Source: Planctomycetia bacterium
Lineage (GTDB): Bacteria; Planctomycetota; Planctomycetia; Pirellulales; JACPPG01
Direction of reading: 5' to 3'
NCBI GenBank assembly: GCA_016191115.1
Contig: JACPPG010000023.1
Span: 195,062 to 259,061, forward strand
DNA: 64,000 nucleotides
The notes beneath the pieces are model-generated. The model ran no database searches. It was not told the DNA's origin and saw only the letters and a list, made by a program, of their open reading frames with translations. Positions 56,295 to 64,000 of the stretch are shown here, one piece after another. A program made the translations under genes and the position numbers. How positions within the stretch are numbered: position 1 is the first letter of the stretch; every line of letters starts with the position of its first letter.

Positions 56295-57071
56295 ATGTCA
56301 GCCCGATTCACACGGTCGTTGATCATTGTCGCAGTTGTCGGTTTGGGCCTGGCCGTCAGCGTCGGCATGGCGATGGCCCGGGGCGGAGGCGGTCACGGCG
56401 GGGGCGGTCACGGCGGAGGGCATGCGGGCGGCCACCACGGCGGCGAACATCATGCCGAGCATCACAATGCGGATCACCATGACCAACACGCCGGGAGCCA
56501 CTACAACCACTATCACCACCACTATCACTACAACCACGGTTGGAACAATGGCTGGGGCGGCTGGGCCGGCCTCGCCGGGTTGGGCGGGCTGGCCGGCCTC
56601 GGCGGCTGGGGCGCCCCCTACGGAGGCTGGGGTTCCTACGGCTATGCCGACCCGATCTCCGTGCCGCTCGACAATCGGTACGCTTCCAATGGCGGTGGCG
56701 TGGGCGACGACGGGTCCAATCAAATCGCCGACGACGGAGACCAGCCGCAAAGCAATCAGCTCGCCAAGTCGGAAGATGAAGACGATGGCGACGACCTGCG
56801 GGGCGCGATCCACATGATCCTCCCCGACACGGACACGCACGTCTTTCTCAACGGCAAACTCGTGGCCGGCACCGGCAAGAAGCGGCTCTTGTTGACGCCG
56901 GAAATGGAAGACGACAAACCGCACAAGTACCACGTCCTGGCGGTGTGGGAAGTCGATGGCCGCCCCGTCCAGCGCGAGGCGGACATCGAGCTGGCGCCCG
57001 GCGGCGGCACGGCGCTCAACTTCGCCAAGGCCGCGGACGCCAAGGCCCCGGCCGCCACGACGGGCGGCTAA
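56295..57071 (+). CDS. Exported His/Gly-rich protein with a TIGR03000-like domain
   Basis: 258 aa from ATG 56295. A signal peptide (LIIVAVVGLGLAVSVGMAMA) is followed by a His/Gly-rich stretch (residues 30-85, HHGGEHHAEHHNADHH) and a Gly/Trp-rich stretch (85-120). Residues about 172-250 resemble the planctomycete TIGR03000 domain: AIHMILPDTDTHVFLNGKLV, then KYHVLAVWEVDG and GGGTALNF. That domain is found only in planctomycetes as far as I know and has unknown function. The His stretch may bind metal. Confidence 0.75.
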   Translation: MSARFTRSLIIVAVVGLGLAVSVGMAMARGGGGHGGGGHGGGHAGGHHGGEHHAEHHNADHHDQHAGSHYNHYHHHYHYNHGWNNGWGGWAGLAGLGGLAGLGGWGAPYGGWGSYGYADPISVPLDNRYASNGGGVGDDGSNQIADDGDQPQSNQLAKSEDEDDGDDLRGAIHMILPDTDTHVFLNGKLVAGTGKKRLLLTPEMEDDKPHKYHVLAVWEVDGRPVQREADIELAPGGGTALNFAKAADAKAPAATTGG

Positions 57072-57097
57072 CGCCTGCCGGCGTGCCGAACACGACG

Positions 57098-57646
57098 ATG
57101 CGGCGACTGTTTCAAACGGTGACCGATTTCCGCGGCCAAGCCGACGTGTTGCGCGCCGCGCGGTGCGGCCGGATCGAGGTCCGCGACGAGCGGTTCGTGG
57201 CCGTCAGCTTGCGCCCCTGGGCCCGCCATGCCTCGCACGTCGAGGCCCTTCTGTGGGGGCGATTCGCCCACCACGCGCGCCCGGGCAATCACTGCTGGCT
57301 GTACTATCACCAGCCGCGGCGGTTTCCCAACTTCCTGGTGCTCAGTTACGTCATTTCAGGGCGAGGAACGACGCTGGCGACGCTGCGCGGAGCGTTGCGA
57401 CTGCTGGACGAGATCGCCCGACTGCGCGGGGCCGACGCCCTCCTGTGCGACGTGGCGACGTCCAAAATCTCCGATCGGCTACTGGCCCGCTGGGGCTGGG
57501 CGCCGCATGCGCCGCGCCGCTGGCACCGGCCCTTTATCAAGCGGTTCTACGGCAGGTATCCCCCGGCGGATGAGATGCTCGAGGCACTGCTGTCAGCGCC
57601 GCGCGACAGCCAAAGCGCCGTGCCGCAAATGGCCTTGTGTCGCTAG
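57098..57646 (+). CDS. Hypothetical protein, possibly GNAT-like
   Basis: 182 aa from ATG 57098; a GTG 5 codons upstream is possible. No signal peptide. The C-terminal half has RLRGADALLCDVATSKISDR and LLARWGWAPHAPRRWHRPFIKRFYG, which loosely recalls the end of GNAT acetyltransferase folds, but no acetyl-CoA motif is clear. I do not recognise a named family. Confidence 0.5.
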   Translation: MRRLFQTVTDFRGQADVLRAARCGRIEVRDERFVAVSLRPWARHASHVEALLWGRFAHHARPGNHCWLYYHQPRRFPNFLVLSYVISGRGTTLATLRGALRLLDEIARLRGADALLCDVATSKISDRLLARWGWAPHAPRRWHRPFIKRFYGRYPPADEMLEALLSAPRDSQSAVPQMALCR

Positions 57647-57812
57647 GGACGGCCCGCTACCATCCCGCACCCCCGGGCGTTTACCCAGACAGCGCATGCA
57701 CCGTCTTCGGCCCTTTGCCGGGTTGCCGTGCGGCGGTGCCGCGTTAGCTCTGCCGTGCTACCGGGAAATCACATCGCGTCTTCTTCTCTCGAAGTGCTTG
57801 GAGCCGTTCGCC

Positions 57813-58640
57813 ATGCGAGCCGCGGCACGCGCGCGCTGGCTTTTGGTTTTTGCGCTGGTGGCCGGGACGGGCTGCGCGCAGAACCCGGTCCTGCTCCAAA
57901 CTCAGGTGCAGAACCTCCAGCAGCAGCAGGTGGCGCTCGGGCAGCGCAACCAGGAGCTGCAAACCCGCGCGGCGGCGCTCGACAAGGACAACCAGGAGTT
58001 GCAGACGCTCTTGGGCCAGTCGCAGCAACAGTCGCGGCTGTTGGAGGATCAACTGGCCGCGGTCCGCGATCAGCTCAGCGGCGCGACGAGTCAATTGGCG
58101 AAGATCAAGCAGCAGACGCCGCCCGAGGCGAAGCCGGCGGAAACGTGGACCACCTCGGCCAAGCCGGGGGCCAGCGCCAAGATCACCGCCAACAGCAGCC
58201 TGAAGAACCAACTGCCGGCGATCGAGATTCCCGGCGTCCAGGTCCGCGCCGACGGCGACGTCGTGCGGATCGAGCTCGCCAGCGCGAAGCTGTTCTCGCC
58301 CGGCACCGCGCGGCTGCTGCCCGAGGCCGGTCCCCTCTTGGATACGGTCGCGGCCGATATCGTCCGCATGTATCCCGACCAGATCGTGGGGATCGAGGGG
58401 CACACCGACAACGATCCCTCGAGCGCCGGCCGGTGGGCCAGCAATCACCAGCTCTCCACCGGCGAGGCCATGGCCGTCTACGACTATCTCTCGTTGCGGT
58501 CCCGCCTGCGGGTCACGCAACTGTTCGTCGTGGGGCACGGCCCCAACCATCCGGTCGTCTCCAACGGCACGCCGGCCGGCCGCGAGCGCAATCGGCGGAT
58601 CGAGCTGGTGATCTACCCCGACCGCGCCGCGCCGCGTTAG
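57813..58640 (+). CDS. OmpA-family lipoprotein
   Basis: 275 aa from ATG 57813. The lipobox LVAGTGC places a lipidated Cys at residue 22. Residues 28-100 form a Gln-rich coiled coil. The C-terminal OmpA domain (about 150-275) has GIEGHTDNDPSS and GRERNRRIELVI, the peptidoglycan-binding signatures. It probably tethers the outer membrane to the cell wall or acts like a Pal-type protein. It is monocistronic. Confidence 0.85.
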   Translation: MRAAARARWLLVFALVAGTGCAQNPVLLQTQVQNLQQQQVALGQRNQELQTRAAALDKDNQELQTLLGQSQQQSRLLEDQLAAVRDQLSGATSQLAKIKQQTPPEAKPAETWTTSAKPGASAKITANSSLKNQLPAIEIPGVQVRADGDVVRIELASAKLFSPGTARLLPEAGPLLDTVAADIVRMYPDQIVGIEGHTDNDPSSAGRWASNHQLSTGEAMAVYDYLSLRSRLRVTQLFVVGHGPNHPVVSNGTPAGRERNRRIELVIYPDRAAPR

Positions 58641-58761
58641 AATCGACTTAGCGCCGCGAACCGCCGCGCACTCAGGCGTGTCCCCTCTGTCCCGCGCCAC
58701 CGGCGGAATCAGACAGCGGGCGCCAGCTCCGGCCAATTGCTAATTGCCAGTCGCTTCCGCC

Positions 58762-59373
58762 ATGATCGCCATCATCGACTACGGCATGGGCAACCTGCGG
58801 AGCGTGCAAAAAGGCTTCGAGAAGGTCGGGCACGCGGCCGCCATCACCAGCAGCCCGGCCGAGATTCTCGCGGCGGATCGCGTCGTTCTGCCGGGCGTGG
58901 GGGCGTTCGAGGACGCCATGCGCGAGTTGCGCGTCCGCGGCCTGGTCGACCCGGTTCGCCAGAGCGTGGCCGCCGGCAAGCCCTTTCTGGGCATCTGCCT
59001 GGGGATGCAACTGCTGTTCGAGACCGGCCATGAAAACGGCCGGCACGAGGGGTTGGGGATCCTCGAGGGGGACGTCGTCCGCTTCAGCGTGCCGGCCGGC
59101 TACAAGGTCCCGCACATGGGCTGGAACCAACTGGAGATCGTCAAGCCGGCGCCGCTCCTGGCGGGCCTTGCCGCGACGCCCTCGGTGTACTTCGTGCACT
59201 CCTACTACGTCGTGCCCAAGGACCGCTCGATCGTGGCAGCGGAGGCGAGCTACCCCGGGCCCTTCACGGCGATGATCTGGCGCGACAACCTGTTTGCCAC
59301 GCAGTTCCACCCGGAAAAGAGCCAGCGCGAGGGGCTGAAGATGCTGGCGAACTTCGCCGAGTTAACCGCGTAA
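58762..59373 (+). CDS. hisH: Imidazole glycerol phosphate synthase, glutamine amidotransferase subunit
   Basis: 203 aa from ATG 58762. The class I amidotransferase triad is visible: Cys in GICLGMQLL, His and Glu in FHPEKSQ. IIDYGMGNLRSVQKGF and LPGVGAFEDAM are HisH motifs. It supplies ammonia to HisF in histidine synthesis. hisF and other his genes are not in the window. Confidence 0.95.
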   Translation: MIAIIDYGMGNLRSVQKGFEKVGHAAAITSSPAEILAADRVVLPGVGAFEDAMRELRVRGLVDPVRQSVAAGKPFLGICLGMQLLFETGHENGRHEGLGILEGDVVRFSVPAGYKVPHMGWNQLEIVKPAPLLAGLAATPSVYFVHSYYVVPKDRSIVAAEASYPGPFTAMIWRDNLFATQFHPEKSQREGLKMLANFAELTA

Positions 59374-59478
59374 CTGGCAACCCGCTATCGGATGGAAATT
59401 ATGGCCGTCCAGTTGCCTGTACGGCAGCATCGAATCCTCCATCGCGCACTGACTTGCATCGCACACCGACCCGGCGGC

Positions 59479-61509
59479 CTAATCGGCTCCCCAATCTTGG
59501 GGCGCCTCGCCCCCGTCATCATCGTCGTCTGCAAGTCGTATGCGCTCCGTAGCATGCCGAAGCGCCATTGTGTAGGTGTCGCGCTCCAACGGCGTGCGAG
59601 CGTCAAGCATCGCGCGAAACGTCTCCATGCTTGGCCTCACCGCCATCCTGCGAACCGCCTCGTCGATGAGCCAGTCGAGCGAATCAGTCATGCGAGCAAG
59701 ACGTACAAACGCATCTCGCCAGCCCGGGTCGGCCAATAGCGGAATGACATCTATCGAGCGATTCAGCGCCATCTCCGTCGCTGCCAAATGCTCCTGAAAT
59801 CGCAAATGGCCGAAACCTAGGCGTCCATCTCCCGACATAGTCACCAGGACACTGCATGGGTCCACAAGCTCGTCCACAAGCTTTTTGGCACCTGCCGCTC
59901 CCGTCCTCTTTGACACACGGACGTCGCCAACAATACGGTACATATCTGACGCAGAAAGCTCACGTGTTCTCCCTTCATGCATCGCGAACGCGATGCGCCG
60001 AGCGGCTGCAATGAGATCCTCGCTACGATACTCCAGCCGACGCGGGACACGCTTGTGGACGTCGTACTGTCCGGTGAACAGTCGCATCCGCTCGTCGTAC
60101 AGCCGCACCTCTGTGTCTGGGAGCGGGATACCGTGCTCCGCAAGGACGCAAAGGACCGTAGCGAGCAGCGGGTTCCGAACTATCTCGCCAAGAATCTGGT
60201 TTCGCGACAGATTGTTTGCAATCACTCGGCGGTACTTCTTACCACCCGCCCCAAACCAACCATCTAGAAACTGGTCCCGTTGGGCTACCGTGAACGGCAT
60301 CAGCGTGACCGACATGAAGGGCATCGGCTTGTCTAAGACGCCGGACGTTCGCGCGCTGACAACCATATGCAACGTCCGGTGGCGTGCTGCGAAGCAACGA
60401 ATTTCGTCGAGCAGCCAAGGTGCGCTGCGCAAGCCTTCGTCGATTCCATCCAGGAGCAAGGTCGTCTCGCCCGCATCCAAGATGTGACAAAGCTCAGAGT
60501 CCGTGATGTCGATGGTCAGCGAGTTCAGATACGCAAGCAGGCCGATGTCGAGTGTCGGGACCTGCGCCGATCCGAAAGCCGATTTCGAGAGCGCTGCAAC
60601 CAGCACGGAGAGCCGCTCTCGCAGTGGTCGCTGCTTGCGTACGGGTGCGCATGTCTCTCCACCACGCAGTATACTCCTCCTTCTCACGCTCACACCGGCG
60701 CTCAATTGCCGCTATTTCCTCCGTAAACAACGGACATCCCCATTGACTACTCACCATATTTGCCAGTGCGGAGAGTGGACGCCATTCGTCAAGTGGCACC
60801 ATACATCGATGGTCAGCAGCAAGTAGCAAGTCGTCGTACAAGAGTGGTACGTGGCTCGCACGGCCCAAGGAGAAGTCAATGTCTGTATAAAAGTTGCTGA
60901 GCGACCGCGTTGGTTCAGTTCCTAGCGCGTTTAGCAGTGCGGCATTGTTCAGCTCCTTTGATATGCGGCTTGTAATGTCGGTGAGTGGTCCACCGAAACG
61001 GCGCAACAAAGGGGGGCGTTAGACGCCATCAACTCAATCAACCGTGCACCGTCAATAATGTGGACCCTTTTTGAGCGCAGACTCTCGACTTTTTCGAAGC
61101 GCGTCTGCAGTGCGCGCGTGTCGATCACGTACGGTGTTACTAGCCACACCTCCGTTGGTAGGATGCGTCGCCCGGAAATGTGTGGAACCTCCTTCTCGGT
61201 ACCTTGCCCCAATTGGGTAACTATTTCCGAAAAGCTGTGTGGATCCGAGGCGCGCGCCGTCGGCCGATATCGTTTCACTTGTACGACCGTTGCCATGGCG
61301 TCGCCAAGGATATTTGTACTTCAGCAGATGAGGTCCTTTCCTTCTTCGTTGACGCCGCCATGGTAGTCCACGCGCGCAAATTTCAGTTCCGTGAGTAGCG
61401 GCTTCAGCACTTCTAGTGTAAACTCGTCTTCGCGCATGGTGCGCAGCTGCCTAAGCACCGCGTCGTATGGCGTTGAAACGCGCTCGCGTTTAAGGCGGCG
61501 TTTCCCCAT
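59479..61509 (-). pseudogene. Broken Mrr-like nuclease-NACHT ATPase defence gene
   Basis: The minus-strand reading starts at ATG 61509. The N-terminus has EEGKDLIC, then an in-frame TGA at 61321-61323. The same frame continues through VVQVKRYRPT, giving the D...QxK pattern of Mrr-like nucleases. A one-base loss in a run of six G (plus strand 61011-61016) shifts the frame; an added base restores NAPPLLRRFGGPL. A second shift lies at about 60610-60660. The last piece (59479-60705) has a NACHT-type Walker B, TTLLLDGIDEG, and SARTSG, but no Walker A is visible, suggesting an internal deletion at the second junction. Base composition is visibly less GC-rich than its neighbours. Confidence 0.72.
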
Positions 61510-61596
61510 GGTCAGGCGTTCGGCGCGTGTTGACGTGGGTACGGAGTAGCGGGATATGCGATCTCGGCGCGTGTCGGTTACATTGTCGCACGCGGT

Positions 61597-61893
61597 TCAA
61601 GTTCGGCTCAGATCCCATTGCTTGGCCCGAGTCACGATCGCCTCGGCATTTGCCGGCCAGTCGTGGAGCGTCGCGGGATCAAAATCCGCCCCGTTCGGCC
61701 AGACCAGTGTGTGGACCTCGGGATCGAGCCTCACCTGATTGAAAACCGTCAGGTCCTTTAATGGGCCGAAAAGCTCGCCGGCCAGGACAGGTTGGAAGTC
61801 GATGACCTGCTCCGAACCGTCATCAAATCGGACGCTCAGCGTATAGGGCGCCTCGATCTTAAACGATCGGACGCGATAGATTGGGTGTGCCAT
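61597..61893 (-). CDS. DUF2442 domain protein
   Basis: 98 aa from ATG 61893. It contains LSVRFDDGSEQVIDFQPVL and DPEVHTLVWPNGADFDPATL followed by HDW, the core of DUF2442. Members are small proteins often encoded next to DUF4160 genes, as here, where the DUF4160 gene ends 28 bp upstream. A toxin-antitoxin role has been suggested for such pairs, but is not shown here. Confidence 0.8.
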   Translation of the reverse strand: MAHPIYRVRSFKIEAPYTLSVRFDDGSEQVIDFQPVLAGELFGPLKDLTVFNQVRLDPEVHTLVWPNGADFDPATLHDWPANAEAIVTRAKQWDLSRT

Positions 61894-61921
61894 CGGTTTT
61901 GGGTCTGTCGATTGAACTCCG

Positions 61922-62191
61922 TTAGTCAAGCGGATCGATAGGCAACGGCGGCTGACCGGCCTGAAGTCGCTGCCAATCCGCAACAAGCTCCTCTTGGTGC
62001 AATTCAGCCCATGCTTCCACAAGGCGGCGTTGCCTTCGCGGAAGTGAACCGGCGATCAGCTCGATAGGATCCAGACTGAATATGGCTATGTCGTCCTGAT
62101 AATACGCATGGAAATGAGGCAAATGGTGCGGCTGTCCGACCTCCATGAACATCCGAATGATGATCCCGAAGAAGCGACTGAGCTCCGGCAT
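61922..62191 (-). CDS. DUF4160 domain protein
   Basis: 89 aa from ATG 62191. It contains FFGIIIRMFMEVGQPHHLPH followed by FHAYYQDDIAIF, the signature of DUF4160, and a helical C-terminus (RRQRRLVEAWAELHQEEL). It is first in a two-gene group with the DUF2442 gene. Function unknown. Confidence 0.82.
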   Translation of the reverse strand: MPELSRFFGIIIRMFMEVGQPHHLPHFHAYYQDDIAIFSLDPIELIAGSLPRRQRRLVEAWAELHQEELVADWQRLQAGQPPLPIDPLD

Positions 62192-62247
62192 GGTGGGAGT
62201 ATACCATGCAAGAATGCCGGAATTCGACCGTCTCAACCGACTAATCG

Positions 62248-62760
62248 CTAGTCGCTTCTCGGCTTCCCCATCTTCCGCCGCAATTCCGTGATTACTTCCG
62301 GCGGCACGAAGCGGGCCAGCTCGTCGTCTCCCGCGATCGGAGCGATCTGCTTGATCAGCGAGCTGGAGACGTGGGCGAACTCCGCGTCGGCCAACAGCAC
62401 CACCGTCTCCAGGCCCGGGTCGAGCTGCCGGTTGGCCATCATCATGGTGATTTCGGTTTCCAGGTCCGTCAGCGGGCGGACGCCGCGGATCATGACCCGC
62501 GCCCCGCACTGCCGAACGAAGTGCACTGCCAGGCCCGAGAATTTCTGCACCTCGACGTTGGCAAACGGCCGGGTCGTGCGGCGCACGAGCTCGACCCGTT
62601 CGTCGGGCGTGAACAGCGGATCCTTGCCGGCGTGCACGCCGATCCCGACGATCAGGCGATCGACCAGCCGGCTGGCCCTTTCAATGACGTTGAGATGTCC
62701 CAGCGTCACCGGATCGAACGAACCGGTATAGACGGCCACACGCGAATCGGTCTGGGACAT
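62248..62760 (-). CDS. coaD: Phosphopantetheine adenylyltransferase
   Basis: 170 aa. The nucleotidylyltransferase motif T/SFDPVTLGHLNVI (residues 14-26) and the SSSLIKQIA motif are present, with MIRGVRPLTDLETE in between. It transfers AMP from ATP to 4'-phosphopantetheine, making dephospho-CoA. Its start is 10 bp from the rpsT stop, so the two probably share a transcript. Confidence 0.95.
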   Translation of the reverse strand: MSQTDSRVAVYTGSFDPVTLGHLNVIERASRLVDRLIVGIGVHAGKDPLFTPDERVELVRRTTRPFANVEVQKFSGLAVHFVRQCGARVMIRGVRPLTDLETEITMMMANRQLDPGLETVVLLADAEFAHVSSSLIKQIAPIAGDDELARFVPPEVITELRRKMGKPRSD

Positions 62761-62770
62761 GCGCGTCGAG

Positions 62771-63049
62771 CTACGACTTCTTGTTAGTTTGGGCCGCCTT
62801 CACCGCCGCCGACAGGCGCGACTTCAGCCGGGCTGCCGCGTTGCGGTGAATGACGCCGCGGGCCGCCGCCTTGTCGAGCTTCTGAGCCGCCAGGCGGAAC
62901 TCGGTGGTCGCCGCTTCGCCGTTGGCGCCGGCAAGCGCCTCGCGAACTTTGCGAACCTGGGACTTTAGCGCGCTGCGGCCGGCACGGTTGCGCGCCCGGC
63001 GGGCGACGTTCTGGCGGAGGCGCTTTTTGGCACTCTTGGTGGTGGGCAT
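62771..63049 (-). CDS. rpsT: 30S ribosomal protein S20
   Basis: 92 aa. It starts MPTTKSAKKRLRQNVARRAR, the conserved basic N-terminus of S20, and ends in a helical Lys-rich tail. Length is normal. It binds 16S rRNA. coaD follows on the same strand at once. Confidence 0.95.
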   Translation of the reverse strand: MPTTKSAKKRLRQNVARRARNRAGRSALKSQVRKVREALAGANGEAATTEFRLAAQKLDKAAARGVIHRNAAARLKSRLSAAVKAAQTNKKS

Positions 63050-63114
63050 GGGGAGGATCGTTTCGCGGTAGGAATGAGTCGGCGCGCCGCGGACGCCCCT
63101 TGGCGGTGCCGCGT

Positions 63115-64000
63115 CTAGGGCGCCGGCGCGGAGCCGGTTGGCCCGCTATCTTCCCTCAATTCGTTCAGTTTGTCCAGCAGCGCGGAGGTGTCCTTGTAGC
63201 CGAAATCCATCCCGGCCAGCTCCGTCAGGTACTTCTCCGCCGTGTCGAAATTACGCATGAACGTCGCCAGCTTCCCCGCCCGATATAAGGCCAGCTTCCG
63301 CTGCTCGGGCTCGCGCTCCGGCGTCTCGGCCACGGCCCCGTCGTAGTTGCTCATCGCCAGCTTGTACTGCTTGATCGCCTGGAAGCATTCCCCGAGCTCC
63401 AGGAAAACGGTGCCCTTCCGCTTGGTGTCGGCGCGGGCTTCCTGAAACAGCTTGATGGCCTCGGCGTAGTTCTTGGCCCGCTTGAGTCGCACGGCCAACT
63501 CGAATTTGAGGCTGACGTTCGAGGGGTAGCGTTCGACGCGGCTGCGGTAGATTTCCATCTCCTTGCTGTTCAGGTCGACGCGCATCTGCTGGTAGAGGGC
63601 CATCGCCTCTTCGGTCTTCTCGGCGGCGGCCTTCTTTTCCGCCCGAGCCAGGTTTTCGCGGGCCCGCCGCAGTTGCACGTCCTCGAGCCGTTCGCGCGTG
63701 CTGATCTCGCCGCCCGAGGCGGCCAGCGCCCGCGTGAGCACCTCCTCGGCTTGCTCCAGCCGCTCGTTCCGCAAGTACAGGTCAACCAGCTCGGAATAGT
63801 TCGACAGGTCGGCCGGGTTCTTGGCGATCGCCTTCTCGAGTAGCTGGTCGGGCGAAAGCTTCGGCCCGCCGGCCCCTTGCCGCTCGGCCTGGGCGTTCTT
63901 GTCGACCATCACCTCCGTGCTGCTTTCGGCCTCTTCGTAGCCGCCCTTGCGAATCGTCTTCTGCACGGTCAGGTTGGCGATCGCGCGGGCGGCTTCTTCG
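63115..64000 (-). CDS. Tetratricopeptide-repeat protein, C-terminal part (runs off the window)
   Basis: The reading frame is open from 63115 to the window edge, giving at least 294 codons; the start lies beyond 64000. TPR-like helices with the A...G.Y..A spacing are visible: LSNYSELVDLYLRNERLEQA, then VSLKFELAVRLKRAKNYAEA, VFLELGECFQAIKQYKLAMS and ALYRAGKLATFMRNFDTAEK. A Lys/Glu-rich helix (ARAEKKAAAEKTEEAM) sits between. It probably scaffolds other proteins. Function unknown. Confidence 0.75.
   Translation of the reverse strand, partial: EEAARAIANLTVQKTIRKGGYEEAESSTEVMVDKNAQAERQGAGGPKLSPDQLLEKAIAKNPADLSNYSELVDLYLRNERLEQAEEVLTRALAASGGEISTRERLEDVQLRRARENLARAEKKAAAEKTEEAMALYQQMRVDLNSKEMEIYRSRVERYPSNVSLKFELAVRLKRAKNYAEAIKLFQEARADTKRKGTVFLELGECFQAIKQYKLAMSNYDGAVAETPEREPEQRKLALYRAGKLATFMRNFDTAEKYLTELAGMDFGYKDTSALLDKLNELREDSGPTGSAPAP

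Noticed and set aside
61321-61323. TGA as selenocysteine codon in the nuclease-NACHT gene
   Set aside because: No SECIS-like hairpin is apparent after it, the position does not look redox-active, and the gene has other lesions.
1-64000. tRNA, rRNA, riboswitches and prophage genes
   Set aside because: I looked for cloverleaf, conserved rRNA and integrase/transposase signals and saw none I could support.

Overview
The window is high-GC, gene-dense chromosome from a planctomycete, most likely a member of the Pirellulales. The supporting signs are two Tat-exported Gfo/Idh/MocA oxidoreductases, a PEP-CTERM protein, the tail of a formylglycine-generating-enzyme (sulfatase-modifying) protein, a protein with a TIGR03000-like planctomycete domain, an ECF sigma/ZAS anti-sigma cassette, and many intergenic inverted repeats. 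One of those repeats is the planctomycete family whose spurious translation reads 'SPKRQRG'. This assignment rests on gene content and recognised families, not on a search.

Layout. 1-6.4 kb: C-terminus of an FGE-like protein, oxidoreductase plus MFS transporter pair, PEP-CTERM gene with a truncated upstream duplicate, enolase-superfamily enzyme, MGMT-like DNA-binding protein. 6.5-16.7 kb: secreted carboxypeptidase-regulatory-domain protein, bifunctional fatty-acid oxidation enzyme, ilvD, argC, argJ, GyrI-like protein, nucleotidyltransferase-like protein. 17-29.6 kb: secreted alpha/beta-hydrolase, DUF1801 protein, SurA/PpiD-like chaperone, topA, LRR protein, second Tat oxidoreductase, hemolysin III, and a histidine-rich exported repeat protein. 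29.8-39.2 kb: acetyl-xylan-esterase-like hydrolase, penicillin acylase, an ECF sigma/anti-sigma/exported beta-helix cassette, sulfotransferase, decayed PIN toxin. 39.5-48.4 kb: M16 peptidase, redoxin-cytochrome c-copper monooxygenase-like fusion, POT peptide transporter, half-size TauE/SafE protein, RluA-family pseudouridine synthase. 48.8-59.4 kb: small membrane protein, NtrC-type regulator, mutL, aroD-aroE fusion, aroK, prepilin peptidase, TIGR03000 protein, OmpA lipoprotein, hisH. 59.5-62.2 kb: a compositionally different island with a broken REase-NACHT defence gene and a DUF4160/DUF2442 pair. 62.2-64 kb: coaD, rpsT and a TPR protein running off the edge.

The genes are mostly monocistronic or in short co-directional groups. 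Clear coupling is seen for sigma/anti-sigma (ATGA overlap) and aroK/prepilin peptidase (GTGA overlap). argC and argJ form an arginine pair, and the aroDE fusion with aroK gives three consecutive shikimate-pathway activities in two genes.

The most notable signals are three. First, a five-copy dispersed palindromic element of about 157 bp, one copy of which has its 37-bp central segment inverted relative to its flanks. Second, the wrecked Mrr-like nuclease/NACHT gene, with an in-frame TGA between its catalytic motifs plus two frameshifts. Third, an exported protein with about nine histidine-rich repeats. No tRNA, rRNA, CRISPR array, transposase or integrase was recognised.
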